This document shows, piece by piece, positions 27,634 to 36,643 of a DNA stretch of 64,000 bases. The notes under the pieces are model-generated. The model saw only the letters and a program-made list of their open reading frames with translations, did not search any database and was not told the origin of the DNA. Location of the stretch: positions 2,976,001 through 3,040,000 of the forward strand of contig NZ_CP041247.1 of assembly GCF_006711645.1 (NCBI RefSeq), written 5' to 3'. A program made the translations under genes and the position numbers. Origin of the DNA: Klebsiella electrica. GTDB lineage: Bacteria > Pseudomonadota > Gammaproteobacteria > Enterobacterales > Enterobacteriaceae. Position 1 is the first letter of the stretch, and each line of letters starts with the position of its first letter.

Positions 27634-27659
27634 AACAGGGTCCTCACGGTGGCGGGTCG

Positions 27660-28829
27660 TTAGCGCAGATAATGTTCCGTCAGGCCGCACCACAGCGCCG
27701 CGCCCTTGAGCAGGATTTCGTCGTTAAAATCATAGCCGGGGTTATGCACCATACAGCGATCCGCTTCATCTCCGGCGCCGACAGTGAAATAACACCCGTG
27801 CGGATTATGTTCGAGCATAAAGGCAAAATCTTCGCTGCCCATAAACGCGTTCACCTCCCCGACCTGCGCGTCGCCAAACAGCGACGTCGCCACCTCGCGC
27901 ACCATCTGGTTGGCGGCGGGGTCGTTTTTCAGCACCGGGCTGCCGTTGACGTGGGTTAAGGTGGCGGTGGCGTTGAAGCTTTCCGCCTGGGCAACGGCAA
28001 TACCGTGAATGCGCTGCAGGATCGTTTCCCGCACCTGCTCGTTCAGCGTGCGGACTGTCAGTTTCATCAGCACCTTATCGTTGATAATGTTTGGTGCATG
28101 TCCCGCCTGAATACTGCCGACGGTCACCACCGCCGGTTCAAATGGCGTGATATTGCGCGAAACGATGGATTGCAGCGCCAGCGTGATGTGACAGGCAACC
28201 AGCGTGGCGTCAACGGTATGCTCCGGTACCGCCCCGTGTCCGCCGACTCCTTTAACTTCAATATGCAGGGTGTCGGAGGAGGCCATCATGGCACCGTCGC
28301 GCAGGCCAATTTTCCCCAGCGCTTGCCCCGGCATATTGTGCAGGCCAAAGATCAGGTCGCAGGGGAATTTATCGAACAGGCCGTCTTCCACCATGACCCG
28401 ACCGCCGTACAGCAGCTCCTCCGCGGGCTGGAAAATCAGCTGGAGCGTGCCATTAAACTGCCGGGTGCGCGCCAGATACTCGGCGGCGTAAAGGAGCGTG
28501 GTGGTGTGCCCGTCATGACCGCAGCCGTGAAAACGGCCATCGACCTGACTGGCCCAGGCTTTACCGCTCGCTTCCTGCATCGGCAGCGCGTCCATGTCGG
28601 CGCGCAGGCCGAGGCGGCGCTGACCGCTGCCGACGGTTAGGGTCCCGACCACGCCGGTTCCCGCCAGACCGCGATGCACTTCATAACCCCATTCGGCCAG
28701 CAGGCGAGCGACTTCATCGCTGGTTTGATGTTCTTCGAAGCCGATCTCCGGCTGCTGATGGAACCGGCGACGCAGGGCAATAAACTGCGCTTCATTAACC
28801 TGTAAGGCCTCAATAAGTGGATGTGTCAT
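27660..28829 (-). CDS. M20-family amidohydrolase (hippurate hydrolase/aminoacylase-like)
   Basis: A 389-residue M20D peptidase. It has LRRRFHQQPEIGFEE near the N-terminus, metal-binding GLRADMDALPM and GCGHDGHTTTLL, catalytic Glu pair QPAEELLYGG, and metal ligands in FGLHNMP and GSEDFAFML. The family hydrolyses N-acyl amino acids, hippurate, or indole-3-acetyl-amino acid conjugates. Start MTHPLIEAL at 28829 follows GAAGGA. First gene of an operon with the MFS transporter and divergent from an AraC-type regulator, its probable activator. Substrate not determined. Confidence 0.88.
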   Translation of the reverse strand: MTHPLIEALQVNEAQFIALRRRFHQQPEIGFEEHQTSDEVARLLAEWGYEVHRGLAGTGVVGTLTVGSGQRRLGLRADMDALPMQEASGKAWASQVDGRFHGCGHDGHTTTLLYAAEYLARTRQFNGTLQLIFQPAEELLYGGRVMVEDGLFDKFPCDLIFGLHNMPGQALGKIGLRDGAMMASSDTLHIEVKGVGGHGAVPEHTVDATLVACHITLALQSIVSRNITPFEPAVVTVGSIQAGHAPNIINDKVLMKLTVRTLNEQVRETILQRIHGIAVAQAESFNATATLTHVNGSPVLKNDPAANQMVREVATSLFGDAQVGEVNAFMGSEDFAFMLEHNPHGCYFTVGAGDEADRCMVHNPGYDFNDEILLKGAALWCGLTEHYLR

Positions 28830-28956
28830 TTTTGTTATTCCTTCATTGGGTTTGCGCGACACTTCCGAGTTTATGCGGTTAAAAAGCCGCCTATGCGCTG
28901 TTTTTTGTTTTATATTGACGGATTATTCATGAGTGTTTTTCATACAAATCGGTTAT

Positions 28957-28984
28957 GACAAAAAACGACCTGTTGTTTTTTGTC
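28957..28984. promoter_or_regulatory. Inverted repeat between the amidohydrolase and AraC-type genes
   Basis: A perfect 10-bp inverted repeat GACAAAAAAC (28957-28966) and GTTTTTTGTC (28975-28984) with an 8-base spacer. A third half copy, GTTTTTTGTTT, lies at 28900-28910. The pair plus distal half site between divergent genes is typical of AraC-family DNA looping sites, but binding is inferred. Confidence 0.6.
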
Positions 28985-29001
28985 TTTGAGGGGGCGTGAC
29001 G

Positions 29002-31308
29002 GTGGAACACTATTCAGGCGATTTTAGCGTCGCGGTGCGCGATATTCGTCAGTACAGCCAGCAGGATAGCGAGGCATTAACGTTGCTGTGGGTGCTGGAA
29101 GGCCACGTCGGGCTGCACGACGGCGATCTCCGCCAGCCTTTGCATGCTGGCGACCTGGCGATAGTGAACCGTCATCAGCGCTGGAGCCTGAGCGCGTCGG
29201 CGGCCAATGCGGTGATGCTGCTGACCCTGTCTTGCGGCTGGCTGACGCGCCTTGACGGTGATTTTTTCGCCGTCGACTACCAGATTTCTGACGCGACCCG
29301 CGATGCCGATGATAACCTGCGCCATCTGCTACGCCAGCTGTTGGTCATTGAACTGGTGAATCACCAGTCCCGCTACCGCCTGGAGGCCAATCGCTGGCTC
29401 AGTGAAATCGCCCTGCTGCTGGCCACGCGCTATACCCGGCCCGTCATCGCCGGGACACAGCGCGGAGCGGAGAAGTGGAGCCGCCGCATCGCCCGGGTGG
29501 TGGCGCGGATCGACGCCAACTATCAGCAGAGGCTTTCACTGCACGATGTCGCCGCCGCCGAATTTGTCTCCGAAGCCTGGCTGTCGCGCCTGTTTCGTAA
29601 AGAAGTCGGCGTAAGTTTTGTGCAGTACATCACCGCTCTGCGTCTCAATAAAGCGGCGGAACAGCTCCTCACCACCCGCAAGCCGGTGCAGCAGATTGCC
29701 CAGGAGCAAGGGTTCGCCAGCACCCGCATCATGAGCGATCTGTTTAAACGTCTGCATGAGCAAACCCCGCGTCAGTTTCGCCAGCAGCATCCGCAGGCTG
29801 CGCCGGAGTCCGGCCGTTTACGCTCCGTCCCGAGCGATATCTGGCAGCCGGTGGCCGTGGAGCGCCTCTATGCCCGGCTGAATGAGCCGGAGAAAAACGG
29901 CTGGGATAATCCTCCGCCGCGGCTAAATCCGCAGCAGACCCGCCAGATTGATCTGCGCCAGTTGCCGCGCCGGGCCACACCATTGCGCCATACCCGCATC
30001 GTTATCACCGTCCGCGAGCTGGATGATTTATTGCGTGAGGATGTCCGCCGCGAACTGGAACGGCTGCACACTACTCTGCCGGTCTATGCGATTGATATTA
30101 ACGACCCGTTTCTCAGCAGCAGACTGTTCGCCACCGGCTGGGATGATCCGCAGATGGCTGGCTATGCCTGCTGGTACCAGCTGCAGCAAATTTTCAGCTG
30201 GCTGTCCAGCATGGGCTGGGGGCTGATTTTGCATACCGGGCTGACCACCCGCTGCGATCTGCTCCAGCGTTTTTTACGCCTCGCCGCGAATCATTTCCCC
30301 CCGGCGACGCTCGCCAGCTGGCGATTTGTCTGGCACTGGTCAGCGCAGGCCAGCGAAGAGGCGCGCCAACACGCCTGGCAACAGCAGCGCGACACGCTGC
30401 GGGCGATACTGCCACAGCCGCAGCTGGGGATCTGGCATCGCTTCCCGGAGAGCGCCATTGCTGAAGACCCGCTGCTGCGTTCGCCGCTGTTGAGCGAAGC
30501 CAGTTTTCTCGCCTGCCAGGCCGACGCGAACGAACTGCTGGATCTGGCCCAGCTCGATAGCAGCAGGCTGGCCGCCAGCGAAAACTACCCGGTACATAAA
30601 CTGCGCCAGATCCACAGCGCCCTGCGCCAGCGCCAGCTTTCGCTCCCCGTCTGGCTGCTCTCCTGGAATACGTTGACCGGCAACACCCGCGACACCAACG
30701 GCCGTTTCTTTCGCGGCGCGCTGTTGATGGATAACCTGCTGGGGCTGGCGGATCAAGTGTGGCTGGCCGGGTTCTGGCTCAATTCTGGCCTGCAGGGCGA
30801 AGCGCGGGCCAACGGCAAGCTGGATACCTCAAGCCTGGCGCTGCACTATCTGCACGGCCTCCCGCGCCCGGTTTACTGGGTGCTGTGGCTGTGGCGGCGA
30901 CTGCGTGGCGAGGTACTGGTGAATGACAAAAATCTGCTGCTGTTACGCCACGGGGAACATTATCAGCTGCTGTTACGTAATACGGTGGTGTTCAACCCCT
31001 GGCTCTCCAGCGAAGAGGCTTTTATCCAACGCTTCAGCCAGCCCTATAGCGTGCAGCTATCGGGACTTGAGGGCCGCTGGCGGGTTAAACAGCATCTTTT
31101 CGATCGCCATCACGGGGCGTTATTCCCCCTTTTTGACACATTCCGCAGCCAGAGCGGGCCGGACGAAGAGGATTATCACTGGATAATGCACCGGGCGCGC
31201 CCGGCGCTGAGCGTCTCAGAGGAGCGGCCGGAAAACGGCTGGCATGTCGTCGACTCGCTGGAAAGCAACGCCCTGGTTCTCTACGAATTTACCCCGCTCA
31301 GTGGCTAA
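29002..31308 (+). CDS. AraC-family regulator with C-terminal GH39-like domain
   Basis: About 768 residues, far longer than ordinary AraC proteins. An N-terminal cupin-like sensor (residues about 10-85) is followed by the double HTH domain (about 165-270, with LSLHDVAAAEFVSEAWLSRL and the second motif QQIAQEQGFASTRIMSDLFK). The rest resembles a glycoside hydrolase 39-type TIM barrel, with YAIDINDP, SWRFVWHW and PVWLLSWNTLTG. The barrel lacks the clear NEP-type acid pair of active glycosidases, so a ligand-sensing role is likely. GTG starts are used: 29002 has the best distance from GAGGGGG (28988-28994); 28996 is the alternative. Divergent from the amidohydrolase/MFS operon. Confidence 0.8.
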   Translation: MEHYSGDFSVAVRDIRQYSQQDSEALTLLWVLEGHVGLHDGDLRQPLHAGDLAIVNRHQRWSLSASAANAVMLLTLSCGWLTRLDGDFFAVDYQISDATRDADDNLRHLLRQLLVIELVNHQSRYRLEANRWLSEIALLLATRYTRPVIAGTQRGAEKWSRRIARVVARIDANYQQRLSLHDVAAAEFVSEAWLSRLFRKEVGVSFVQYITALRLNKAAEQLLTTRKPVQQIAQEQGFASTRIMSDLFKRLHEQTPRQFRQQHPQAAPESGRLRSVPSDIWQPVAVERLYARLNEPEKNGWDNPPPRLNPQQTRQIDLRQLPRRATPLRHTRIVITVRELDDLLREDVRRELERLHTTLPVYAIDINDPFLSSRLFATGWDDPQMAGYACWYQLQQIFSWLSSMGWGLILHTGLTTRCDLLQRFLRLAANHFPPATLASWRFVWHWSAQASEEARQHAWQQQRDTLRAILPQPQLGIWHRFPESAIAEDPLLRSPLLSEASFLACQADANELLDLAQLDSSRLAASENYPVHKLRQIHSALRQRQLSLPVWLLSWNTLTGNTRDTNGRFFRGALLMDNLLGLADQVWLAGFWLNSGLQGEARANGKLDTSSLALHYLHGLPRPVYWVLWLWRRLRGEVLVNDKNLLLLRHGEHYQLLLRNTVVFNPWLSSEEAFIQRFSQPYSVQLSGLEGRWRVKQHLFDRHHGALFPLFDTFRSQSGPDEEDYHWIMHRARPALSVSEERPENGWHVVDSLESNALVLYEFTPLSG

Positions 31309-31633
31309 TCTCGCCCCCATCGGATCACTGTTTCCCTTACTGTATTCCATCATGGATTTTCACCCGGCTCGCTTCGGTAGCCGGGGTAAACACCATCATG
31401 GAGCGCCGAATGGGCAGCCAGGCGGACCGGGCCTGCTGGACAATCGGCGTCGTCTGCACTGGAAAAGTGACACCGTCACAAAACCAGCACTCGCGCGCTC
31501 GCTGGCGCGGCCGCACTTTTCTCTCGCCTGTCTCGCCGTGCGGATAAATTTGTCAGACAAAATTGATGCGCCACGCATTTTCTCCGACAGAAGCGGAATA
31601 AGGTAGTTTCGCTACTCCATCGAGGATAAAACC
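31309..31633. other. Intergenic stretch before the EIIB-like gene
   Basis: No gene seen. The right half holds the leader of the EIIB-like gene; a dyad TTTGTCAGACAAA at about 31549-31561 (TTTGTC/GACAAA) is a possible operator. Confidence 0.4.
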
Positions 31634-31948
31634 GTGAAAAAGTTACTGATATGTTGCCTGTCAGGCGAGACGGCAAACATCTTAGCGAAGAAAATGCAAA
31701 AAATAGCGGATGCTCAGGGTCTGAAGCTGTTAATTAGCGCCGTAGGCCTGGAGAATGTGTTTAGCGTTGCGCCAGCCTACCACGCCGTTTTGGTGGCACC
31801 GCATATTCAATATAAAAAGGATGAAATCGCTAACGTGCTGCAAGATAAGCAGGAGATTGCGGTTATTGAGAGCCTGCCCTACGCCTCATTCAACGGCGAC
31901 AGCGTGCTTAAATTCGCGCTGGCAAATCTGTCGCAATCGCTCGCCTGA
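31634..31948 (+). CDS. Orphan PTS lactose/cellobiose-type EIIB-like protein
   Basis: A 104-residue protein with the PTS EIIB (lactose/cellobiose) fold pattern. The phosphate-accepting Cys8 is in the P-loop ICCLSGETAN (C-x-x-G), and VLVAPHIQYKKDEI and VIESLPYASFNG match ChbB-type positions. The usual GMSTS after the Cys is replaced by GETAN. No EIIA or EIIC gene is nearby, so it must use unlinked partners or have a regulatory role. Starts with GTG after CGAGGAT. Confidence 0.7.
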   Translation: MKKLLICCLSGETANILAKKMQKIADAQGLKLLISAVGLENVFSVAPAYHAVLVAPHIQYKKDEIANVLQDKQEIAVIESLPYASFNGDSVLKFALANLSQSLA

Positions 31949-32100
31949 CAGAGCATAAACACTGCGGGCAGGTCGCCAGACCGCCCGCATTATCCCGCCT
32001 CGCCACCAGCGAAGTCACCCCGTCCGGGTTAATTACTTGTAACTGGTAAGATCCACCAATGTGAATTATAGTCTGCGCATCATCGTTCAATGGACTGAAA

Positions 32101-32391
32101 ATGCACATGATTCCGGTTAATATTCATACTCTTAGTCGCTATGCGGCCCATGTCAGTTTGACCCACACAATGAAAAACCATCGATCGCCCGCCCTCTCCG
32201 TGATGATGATCTTCTCCGATTTATGTATCCGTTCAACCCTGGATTCCTACCGGGATCAGGGCTGGGAAATTAGCGAGAAGCATAGCGGGCTGGTGCTGCG
32301 TAGCTTTGTTGCCACCCATCGGGGCGGGAAGGCTATCGAAATCACCCCCAGGGACTACATTGGTCGATATAACCGCTTACTTGCGCTGTAA
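32101..32391 (+). CDS. Hypothetical protein (96 aa)
   Basis: A 96-residue open frame with balanced composition and no membrane helix. Recognisable parts are SVMMIFSDLCIRSTLDSYRD, then GWEISEKHSG and EITPRDYIGRYNRLLAL. An internal ATG (MKNHRSP) is an alternative start. I do not recognise the family. No strong SD is seen before 32101. It stands alone between the EIIB-like gene and sapA. Confidence 0.5.
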   Translation: MHMIPVNIHTLSRYAAHVSLTHTMKNHRSPALSVMMIFSDLCIRSTLDSYRDQGWEISEKHSGLVLRSFVATHRGGKAIEITPRDYIGRYNRLLAL

Positions 32392-32773
32392 GCGTCGGCG
32401 AACGAACAGCCAACTGGAGAAAGTGGCGATAAAAAGATACCATGTTTCATTATCCGCCATACAGCGCATGAATATGCCGGGAAGCGCCTGAAAGAGCACC
32501 ATACCCTCAGGTTTTTGATAAATATCAATCCGTAACCCCCTTTGCAGCATCACGATCGGCAGCCCCATACGTTCGTGCGCGTTGTTCGTTTATTCAGGGG
32601 GATGGCGGATTAAAACGCCGGGTGATTTTACGAGGTATACTCGACGTAGCGGCGTGACAGGCATGCGAACCGGCGCCGTCGCCGTGATAGTATCCCTGTG
32701 AGCGTTGAAGGTGATGGAATATGTCATTCAATATTAATAAGATGGAGCACCGCTCCGTCATCATAAAAACATT
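32392..32773. other. Region upstream of sapA
   Basis: No confident gene. A TATACT hexamer at about 32636-32641 could be the -10 of a sapA promoter, but its -35 is poor. Confidence 0.35.
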
Positions 32774-34417
32774 ATGCGCCTGAAAATATCTTCTCTTCTC
32801 GCAGTAGCGTCGCTGCTGTGCGGGCAGGCTCTTGCCGCGCCCACGCTGCCCGCGAATGCCGATATTCGCGATAGCGGCTTTGTTTACTGCGTAAGCGGCC
32901 AGGTTAATACCTTTAACCCGCAGAAAGTCAGCAGCGGTCTGATTGTCGACACCTTAGCCGCCCAGCTATACGATCGCCTGCTGGATGTCGATCCTTATAC
33001 CTACCGTCTGGTCCCTGAACTGGCCGAAAGCTGGGAAGTCCTGGATAACGGCGCGACTTACCGCTTCCATCTGCGTAGCCACGTCCCTTTCCAGTCGACA
33101 CCCTGGTTTAAGCCCAGCCGCGCCTTTAACGCTGACGATGTGATTTTCACCTTCAGTCGTATTTTTAACCGCAACGATCCGTGGCACAGCGTCAACGGCA
33201 GCAGCTTCCCCTATTTCGACAGTTTACAGTTCGCCGACAGCGTAGAAAGCGTGCGCAAGCTGGACAACCAGACCGTCGAATTTCGCCTGAAGCACCCGGA
33301 TGCTTCGTTCCTCTGGCACCTGGCGACCCACTATGCATCGGTCATGTCTGCGGAATACGGCGCGCAGTTGACCAAAGCCGATCGTCCGGAACAGCTTGAC
33401 CGCCAGCCGGTCGGTACCGGCCCGTTCCAGCTTGAAGAGTATCGCGCCGGGCAGTACGTACGCCTGCAGCGTCACCCGGACTACTGGCGCGGCAAACCGC
33501 TGATGCCGCAGGTGGTGATCGACCTCGGTTCCGGCGGCACCGGCCGCCTGTCGAAACTGCTCACCGGGGAGTGCGACGTTCTGGCCTGGCCTGCCGCCAG
33601 CCAGTTGACCATTTTACGCGACGATCCCCGTCTGCGTCTGACCCTGCGCCCGGGAATGAATATCGCCTGGCTGGCGTTCAATACCGCCCGGCCACCGCTG
33701 GATAAACCGGAAGTGCGCCATGCGCTGGCGCTGGCTATCAATAACCAACGTCTGATGCAGTCTATTTACTACGGGACGGCGGAAACCGCCGCCTCGATGT
33801 TGCCGCGCGCCTCGTGGGCCTACGATAACGACGCTAAAATTACCGAATACAACCCGAAAGAAGCCCGCGAGCGCCTCAAAGCGCTGGGGCTGGAGAATCT
33901 GACGCTTAAGCTCTGGGTGCCCACCAGCTCACAGGCCTGGAACCCCAGCCCGCTGAAGACCGCCGAGCTGATTCAGGCGGACATGGCGCAAATTGGCGTG
34001 AAGGTGATTATTGTGCCGGTCGAAGGCCGTTTCCAGGAGGCCCGGCTGATGGACATGAACCACGATCTGACGCTCTCCGGCTGGGCCACGGACAGCAACG
34101 ACCCGGATAGTTTTTTCCGCCCGCTGCTGAGCTGTGCGGCCATTGCCTCACAGACCAACTTCGCCCACTGGTGCAATCGCGAATTTGACGACGTGTTGCA
34201 AAAGGCCCTGCGCTCCCAGCAACTGGCGTCGCGCATTGAAGCCTATAAAGAGGCGCAGCATATCCTCGCTCGTGAGCTGCCGGTGCTGCCGCTGGCTTCA
34301 TCGCTGCGTCTGCAGGCCTACCGCTATGATATGAAAGGTCTGATACTGAGTCCGTTTGGCAACGCCTCCTTTGCGGGGGTCTCGCGGGAGAAAAAAGACG
34401 AGGTGAAAAAACCATGA
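32774..34417 (+). CDS. sapA: Sap transporter periplasmic binding protein SapA
   Basis: A 547-residue OppA-family periplasmic binding protein, the same length as E. coli SapA. The signal peptide is residues 1-21 (ending QALAAP). Family hallmarks include the Cys pair region [17 protein letters not shown] and [16 protein letters not shown]. SapA is linked to antimicrobial peptide resistance and peptide/haem binding in pathogens. It overlaps sapB by 4 bp (ATGA). The downstream permease and ATPase genes are displaced by an insertion after sapB. Confidence 0.95.
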   Translation: MRLKISSLLAVASLLCGQALAAPTLPANADIRDSGFVYCVSGQVNTFNPQKVSSGLIVDTLAAQLYDRLLDVDPYTYRLVPELAESWEVLDNGATYRFHLRSHVPFQSTPWFKPSRAFNADDVIFTFSRIFNRNDPWHSVNGSSFPYFDSLQFADSVESVRKLDNQTVEFRLKHPDASFLWHLATHYASVMSAEYGAQLTKADRPEQLDRQPVGTGPFQLEEYRAGQYVRLQRHPDYWRGKPLMPQVVIDLGSGGTGRLSKLLTGECDVLAWPAASQLTILRDDPRLRLTLRPGMNIAWLAFNTARPPLDKPEVRHALALAINNQRLMQSIYYGTAETAASMLPRASWAYDNDAKITEYNPKEARERLKALGLENLTLKLWVPTSSQAWNPSPLKTAELIQADMAQIGVKVIIVPVEGRFQEARLMDMNHDLTLSGWATDSNDPDSFFRPLLSCAAIASQTNFAHWCNREFDDVLQKALRSQQLASRIEAYKEAQHILARELPVLPLASSLRLQAYRYDMKGLILSPFGNASFAGVSREKKDEVKKP

Positions 34418-35379
34418 TTATTTTTACCCTGCGCCGCCTGCTGCTACTGCTGGTCACGCTCTTTTTCCTGACCTTCGTCGGCTTCAGCCTGAGCTATTTT
34501 ACCCCCCACGCCCCGTTGCAGGGCGCCTCGCTGTGGAACGCCTGGCAGTTCTGGTTCGGCGGGCTGCTGCACGGGGACTTCGGTGTCTCCAGCATTAACG
34601 GTCAGCTGATTTCCGAACAGCTGAAAGAGGTTTTCCCGGCCACCATGGAGCTGTGTATCCTCGCGTTTGGCTTCGCGCTGCTGGTGGGTATTCCCGTCGG
34701 TATGCTGGCGGGGATTATGCGCAACAAGTGGCCCGATACGCTGATCAGTGCCCTGGCGCTGCTTGGTTTCTCGATTCCCGTGTTCTGGCTGGCGCTGCTG
34801 CTGACGCTCTTTTTCTCTCTGACCCTCGGCTGGTTCCCGGTCTCCGGGCGTTTCGATCTGCTGTACGAGGTGAAGACGGTCACCGGTTTTGCGCTGATTG
34901 ACGCCTGGCTCTCCGACTCGCCGTGGCGCCATGAAATGATCGTCAGCGCCGTACGCCATATGGTGCTGCCGGTGCTGACGCTGGCGGTCGCCCCCACCAC
35001 CGAAGTGATCCGCCTGATGCGCATCAGCACCAGCGAAGTGTTTGATGCCAACTACGTGAAGGCCGCCGCCACCCGCGGCGTCTCGCGGCGGACGATTTTG
35101 CTCCGCCACGTTCTGCACAACGCCCTGCCGCCGGTTATCCCTCGCCTCGGGCTACAGTTTTCGACCATGCTGACTCTGGCGATGATTACCGAGATGGTCT
35201 TCAGCTGGCCGGGACTCGGCCGCTGGTTGATCAATGCTATCCGCCAGCAGGATTACGCCGCCATTTCGGCCGGCGTCATGGTTATTGGCGCGCTGGTGAT
35301 TACCGTCAACGTAATATCCGATATTTTGGGGGCGATGGCTAACCCGCTGAAGCATAAGGAATGGTATGCCCTGCGCTAG
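34414..35379 (+). CDS. sapB: Sap ABC transporter permease SapB
   Basis: A 321-residue DppB-type inner-membrane permease with about six helices and the EAA-like loop [20 protein letters not shown]. SapBCDF exports putrescine in E. coli and contributes to antimicrobial peptide tolerance in pathogens. The end, [12 protein letters not shown], matches E. coli, where its last codons overlap the sapC start. Here those bases (35366-35379) read ATGCCCTGCGCTAG, still preserving an ATG-CCC frame, but sapC itself lies 4.8 kb downstream. Confidence 0.95.
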   Translation: MIIFTLRRLLLLLVTLFFLTFVGFSLSYFTPHAPLQGASLWNAWQFWFGGLLHGDFGVSSINGQLISEQLKEVFPATMELCILAFGFALLVGIPVGMLAGIMRNKWPDTLISALALLGFSIPVFWLALLLTLFFSLTLGWFPVSGRFDLLYEVKTVTGFALIDAWLSDSPWRHEMIVSAVRHMVLPVLTLAVAPTTEVIRLMRISTSEVFDANYVKAAATRGVSRRTILLRHVLHNALPPVIPRLGLQFSTMLTLAMITEMVFSWPGLGRWLINAIRQQDYAAISAGVMVIGALVITVNVISDILGAMANPLKHKEWYALR

Positions 35380-35487
35380 CAGGGATAAAAAACATTAATT
35401 CAATATAAATCAATTTAATATAAAATTTCGTCATCAAATTTTACTGATTGTGGTCCGCCAAAACGTCCGCATCGGCCCTTTCCGTTT

Positions 35488-35525
35488 GCCCCGGCAATCC
35501 ATGTTTTGATAGCGACTGCCGGGGC
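35488..35525 (+). terminator. Hairpin after sapB (possible terminator)
   Basis: A perfect 9-bp stem GCCCCGGCA/TGCCGGGGC (35488-35496, 35517-35525) with a 20-base loop, not followed by a U run. It could reduce read-through from sapAB into the inserted operon. Confidence 0.4.
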
Positions 35526-35530
35526 TATCA

Positions 35531-35559
35531 TTGACACCCTATATCCGCCATTGTATAAA
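35531..35559 (+). promoter_or_regulatory. Sigma-70 promoter of the inserted transport operon
   Basis: TTGACA (35531-35536) and TATAAA (35554-35559) with exactly 17 bp between them, close to the full consensus. The transcript would start near 35566 and have a leader of about 80 bases. Weak Fur-box-like matches occur in that leader (GAAAACGATTTTAATAATG at about 35612-35630 has 12 of 19 consensus positions), which would fit iron control but is not strong evidence. Confidence 0.7.
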
Positions 35560-35644
35560 ACCCCGCTTCAGTAATGAGTTACATTTGCATTAAAATAGCT
35601 CCGGGATTTTTGAAAACGATTTTAATAATGAAGGATAGCGTTTA

Positions 35645-36643
35645 ATGAAAAAGGTCATCTGCGCGTTAGGTATGGTGTTTGCGTCGGTCAGTTCCGCTCT
35701 GGCGACCACGTATCCTCTGACCATTGAAAACTGCGGGTATAAAGAGACATTTACCAAATCGCCTGAACGCGTCGTGGCGCTGGGGCAAAATACCGTTGAA
35801 ATTTTACTCCTGCTGGGCCTGCAGGATAAGGTGGCCGCCAGTGCATTCTGGCCGACCAAAGTCTTGCCGCAGCTGGCTGAACAGAATGCAAAAATTAAAA
35901 CGCTAACGGTTGAAATCCCAACCCTTGAATCTGTGCTTGCGCAAAATCCGGATTTTGTGGCGGCTCAGTTACCGCTGTTGCTGGGGCCGGAAAGTAAGGT
36001 CGCGAAACGCGAAGATTTGATGACCGTGGGCGTGAACAGCTATGTGTCCCCTGGCATGTGCGCGACCAAAAAATCCTCTGGCGATATGTACGGCAGCCGC
36101 CAGAAACTGTGGGATATGACGTATCTCTATAAAGAAATTGAAGATTTCGCCAAAATATTTAACGTAGAAGATCGTGGCCAGGCCGTTATTGCCGATTTCA
36201 AAAAACGTGAAGCGGACCTGCGTAAAGAGTTCGGTAAAAACAAACGGGATCTCTCTTTTGTTTTTTGGTTCTCCAGCGCATCCCCGTCTTCTGATGCTTA
36301 TGTCGGCGGTAAAAACAGTTCTTCCGGATTTATTGCCAACGTTCTGGGTGGGCATAACGCCATCACCTCCGAGACCGAATGGCCGACGGTAAGCTGGGAA
36401 AGTATTATCGCTGCAAACCCGGATGTGATTGTGGTCTCCAGCCTGGATCGTAACCGCTGGGCGCTTGATAACGCTGAGGAAAAAATCAAATTCCTGAAAA
36501 GCGATCCTGCCGTCAGCCAACTGGACGCGGTGAAAAAAGGGCATATCGTGGTCATGGACGGTCAGGCAATGAACCCGACCATCCGGACTATCTACGGTGC
36601 TGAACAGGTCGGCGAGCAGCTCAGAAAGCTGGGACTGAACTGA
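35645..36643 (+). CDS. Metal-chelate ABC transporter periplasmic binding protein
   Basis: A 332-residue class III (FepB/BtuF/FhuD-type) binding protein. The signal peptide is residues 1-20 (ending SSALA). The family start motif SPERVVALGQNTVEILLLLG is near residue 39, followed by long-helix linker and a C-terminal GHIVVMDGQ segment. Ligands of the family are Fe-siderophores, haem or cobalamin. The two Cys at about residues 30 and 139 could form a disulfide. It overlaps the permease gene by one base. No TonB-dependent receptor gene is seen in the window. Confidence 0.8.
   Translation: MKKVICALGMVFASVSSALATTYPLTIENCGYKETFTKSPERVVALGQNTVEILLLLGLQDKVAASAFWPTKVLPQLAEQNAKIKTLTVEIPTLESVLAQNPDFVAAQLPLLLGPESKVAKREDLMTVGVNSYVSPGMCATKKSSGDMYGSRQKLWDMTYLYKEIEDFAKIFNVEDRGQAVIADFKKREADLRKEFGKNKRDLSFVFWFSSASPSSDAYVGGKNSSSGFIANVLGGHNAITSETEWPTVSWESIIAANPDVIVVSSLDRNRWALDNAEEKIKFLKSDPAVSQLDAVKKGHIVVMDGQAMNPTIRTIYGAEQVGEQLRKLGLN

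Noticed and set aside
32377..32568. Minus-strand 63-codon frame with a hydrophobic segment and basic tail.
   Set aside because: No acceptable SD for any start and overlap with the end of the hypothetical gene at 32101-32391; not enough support.
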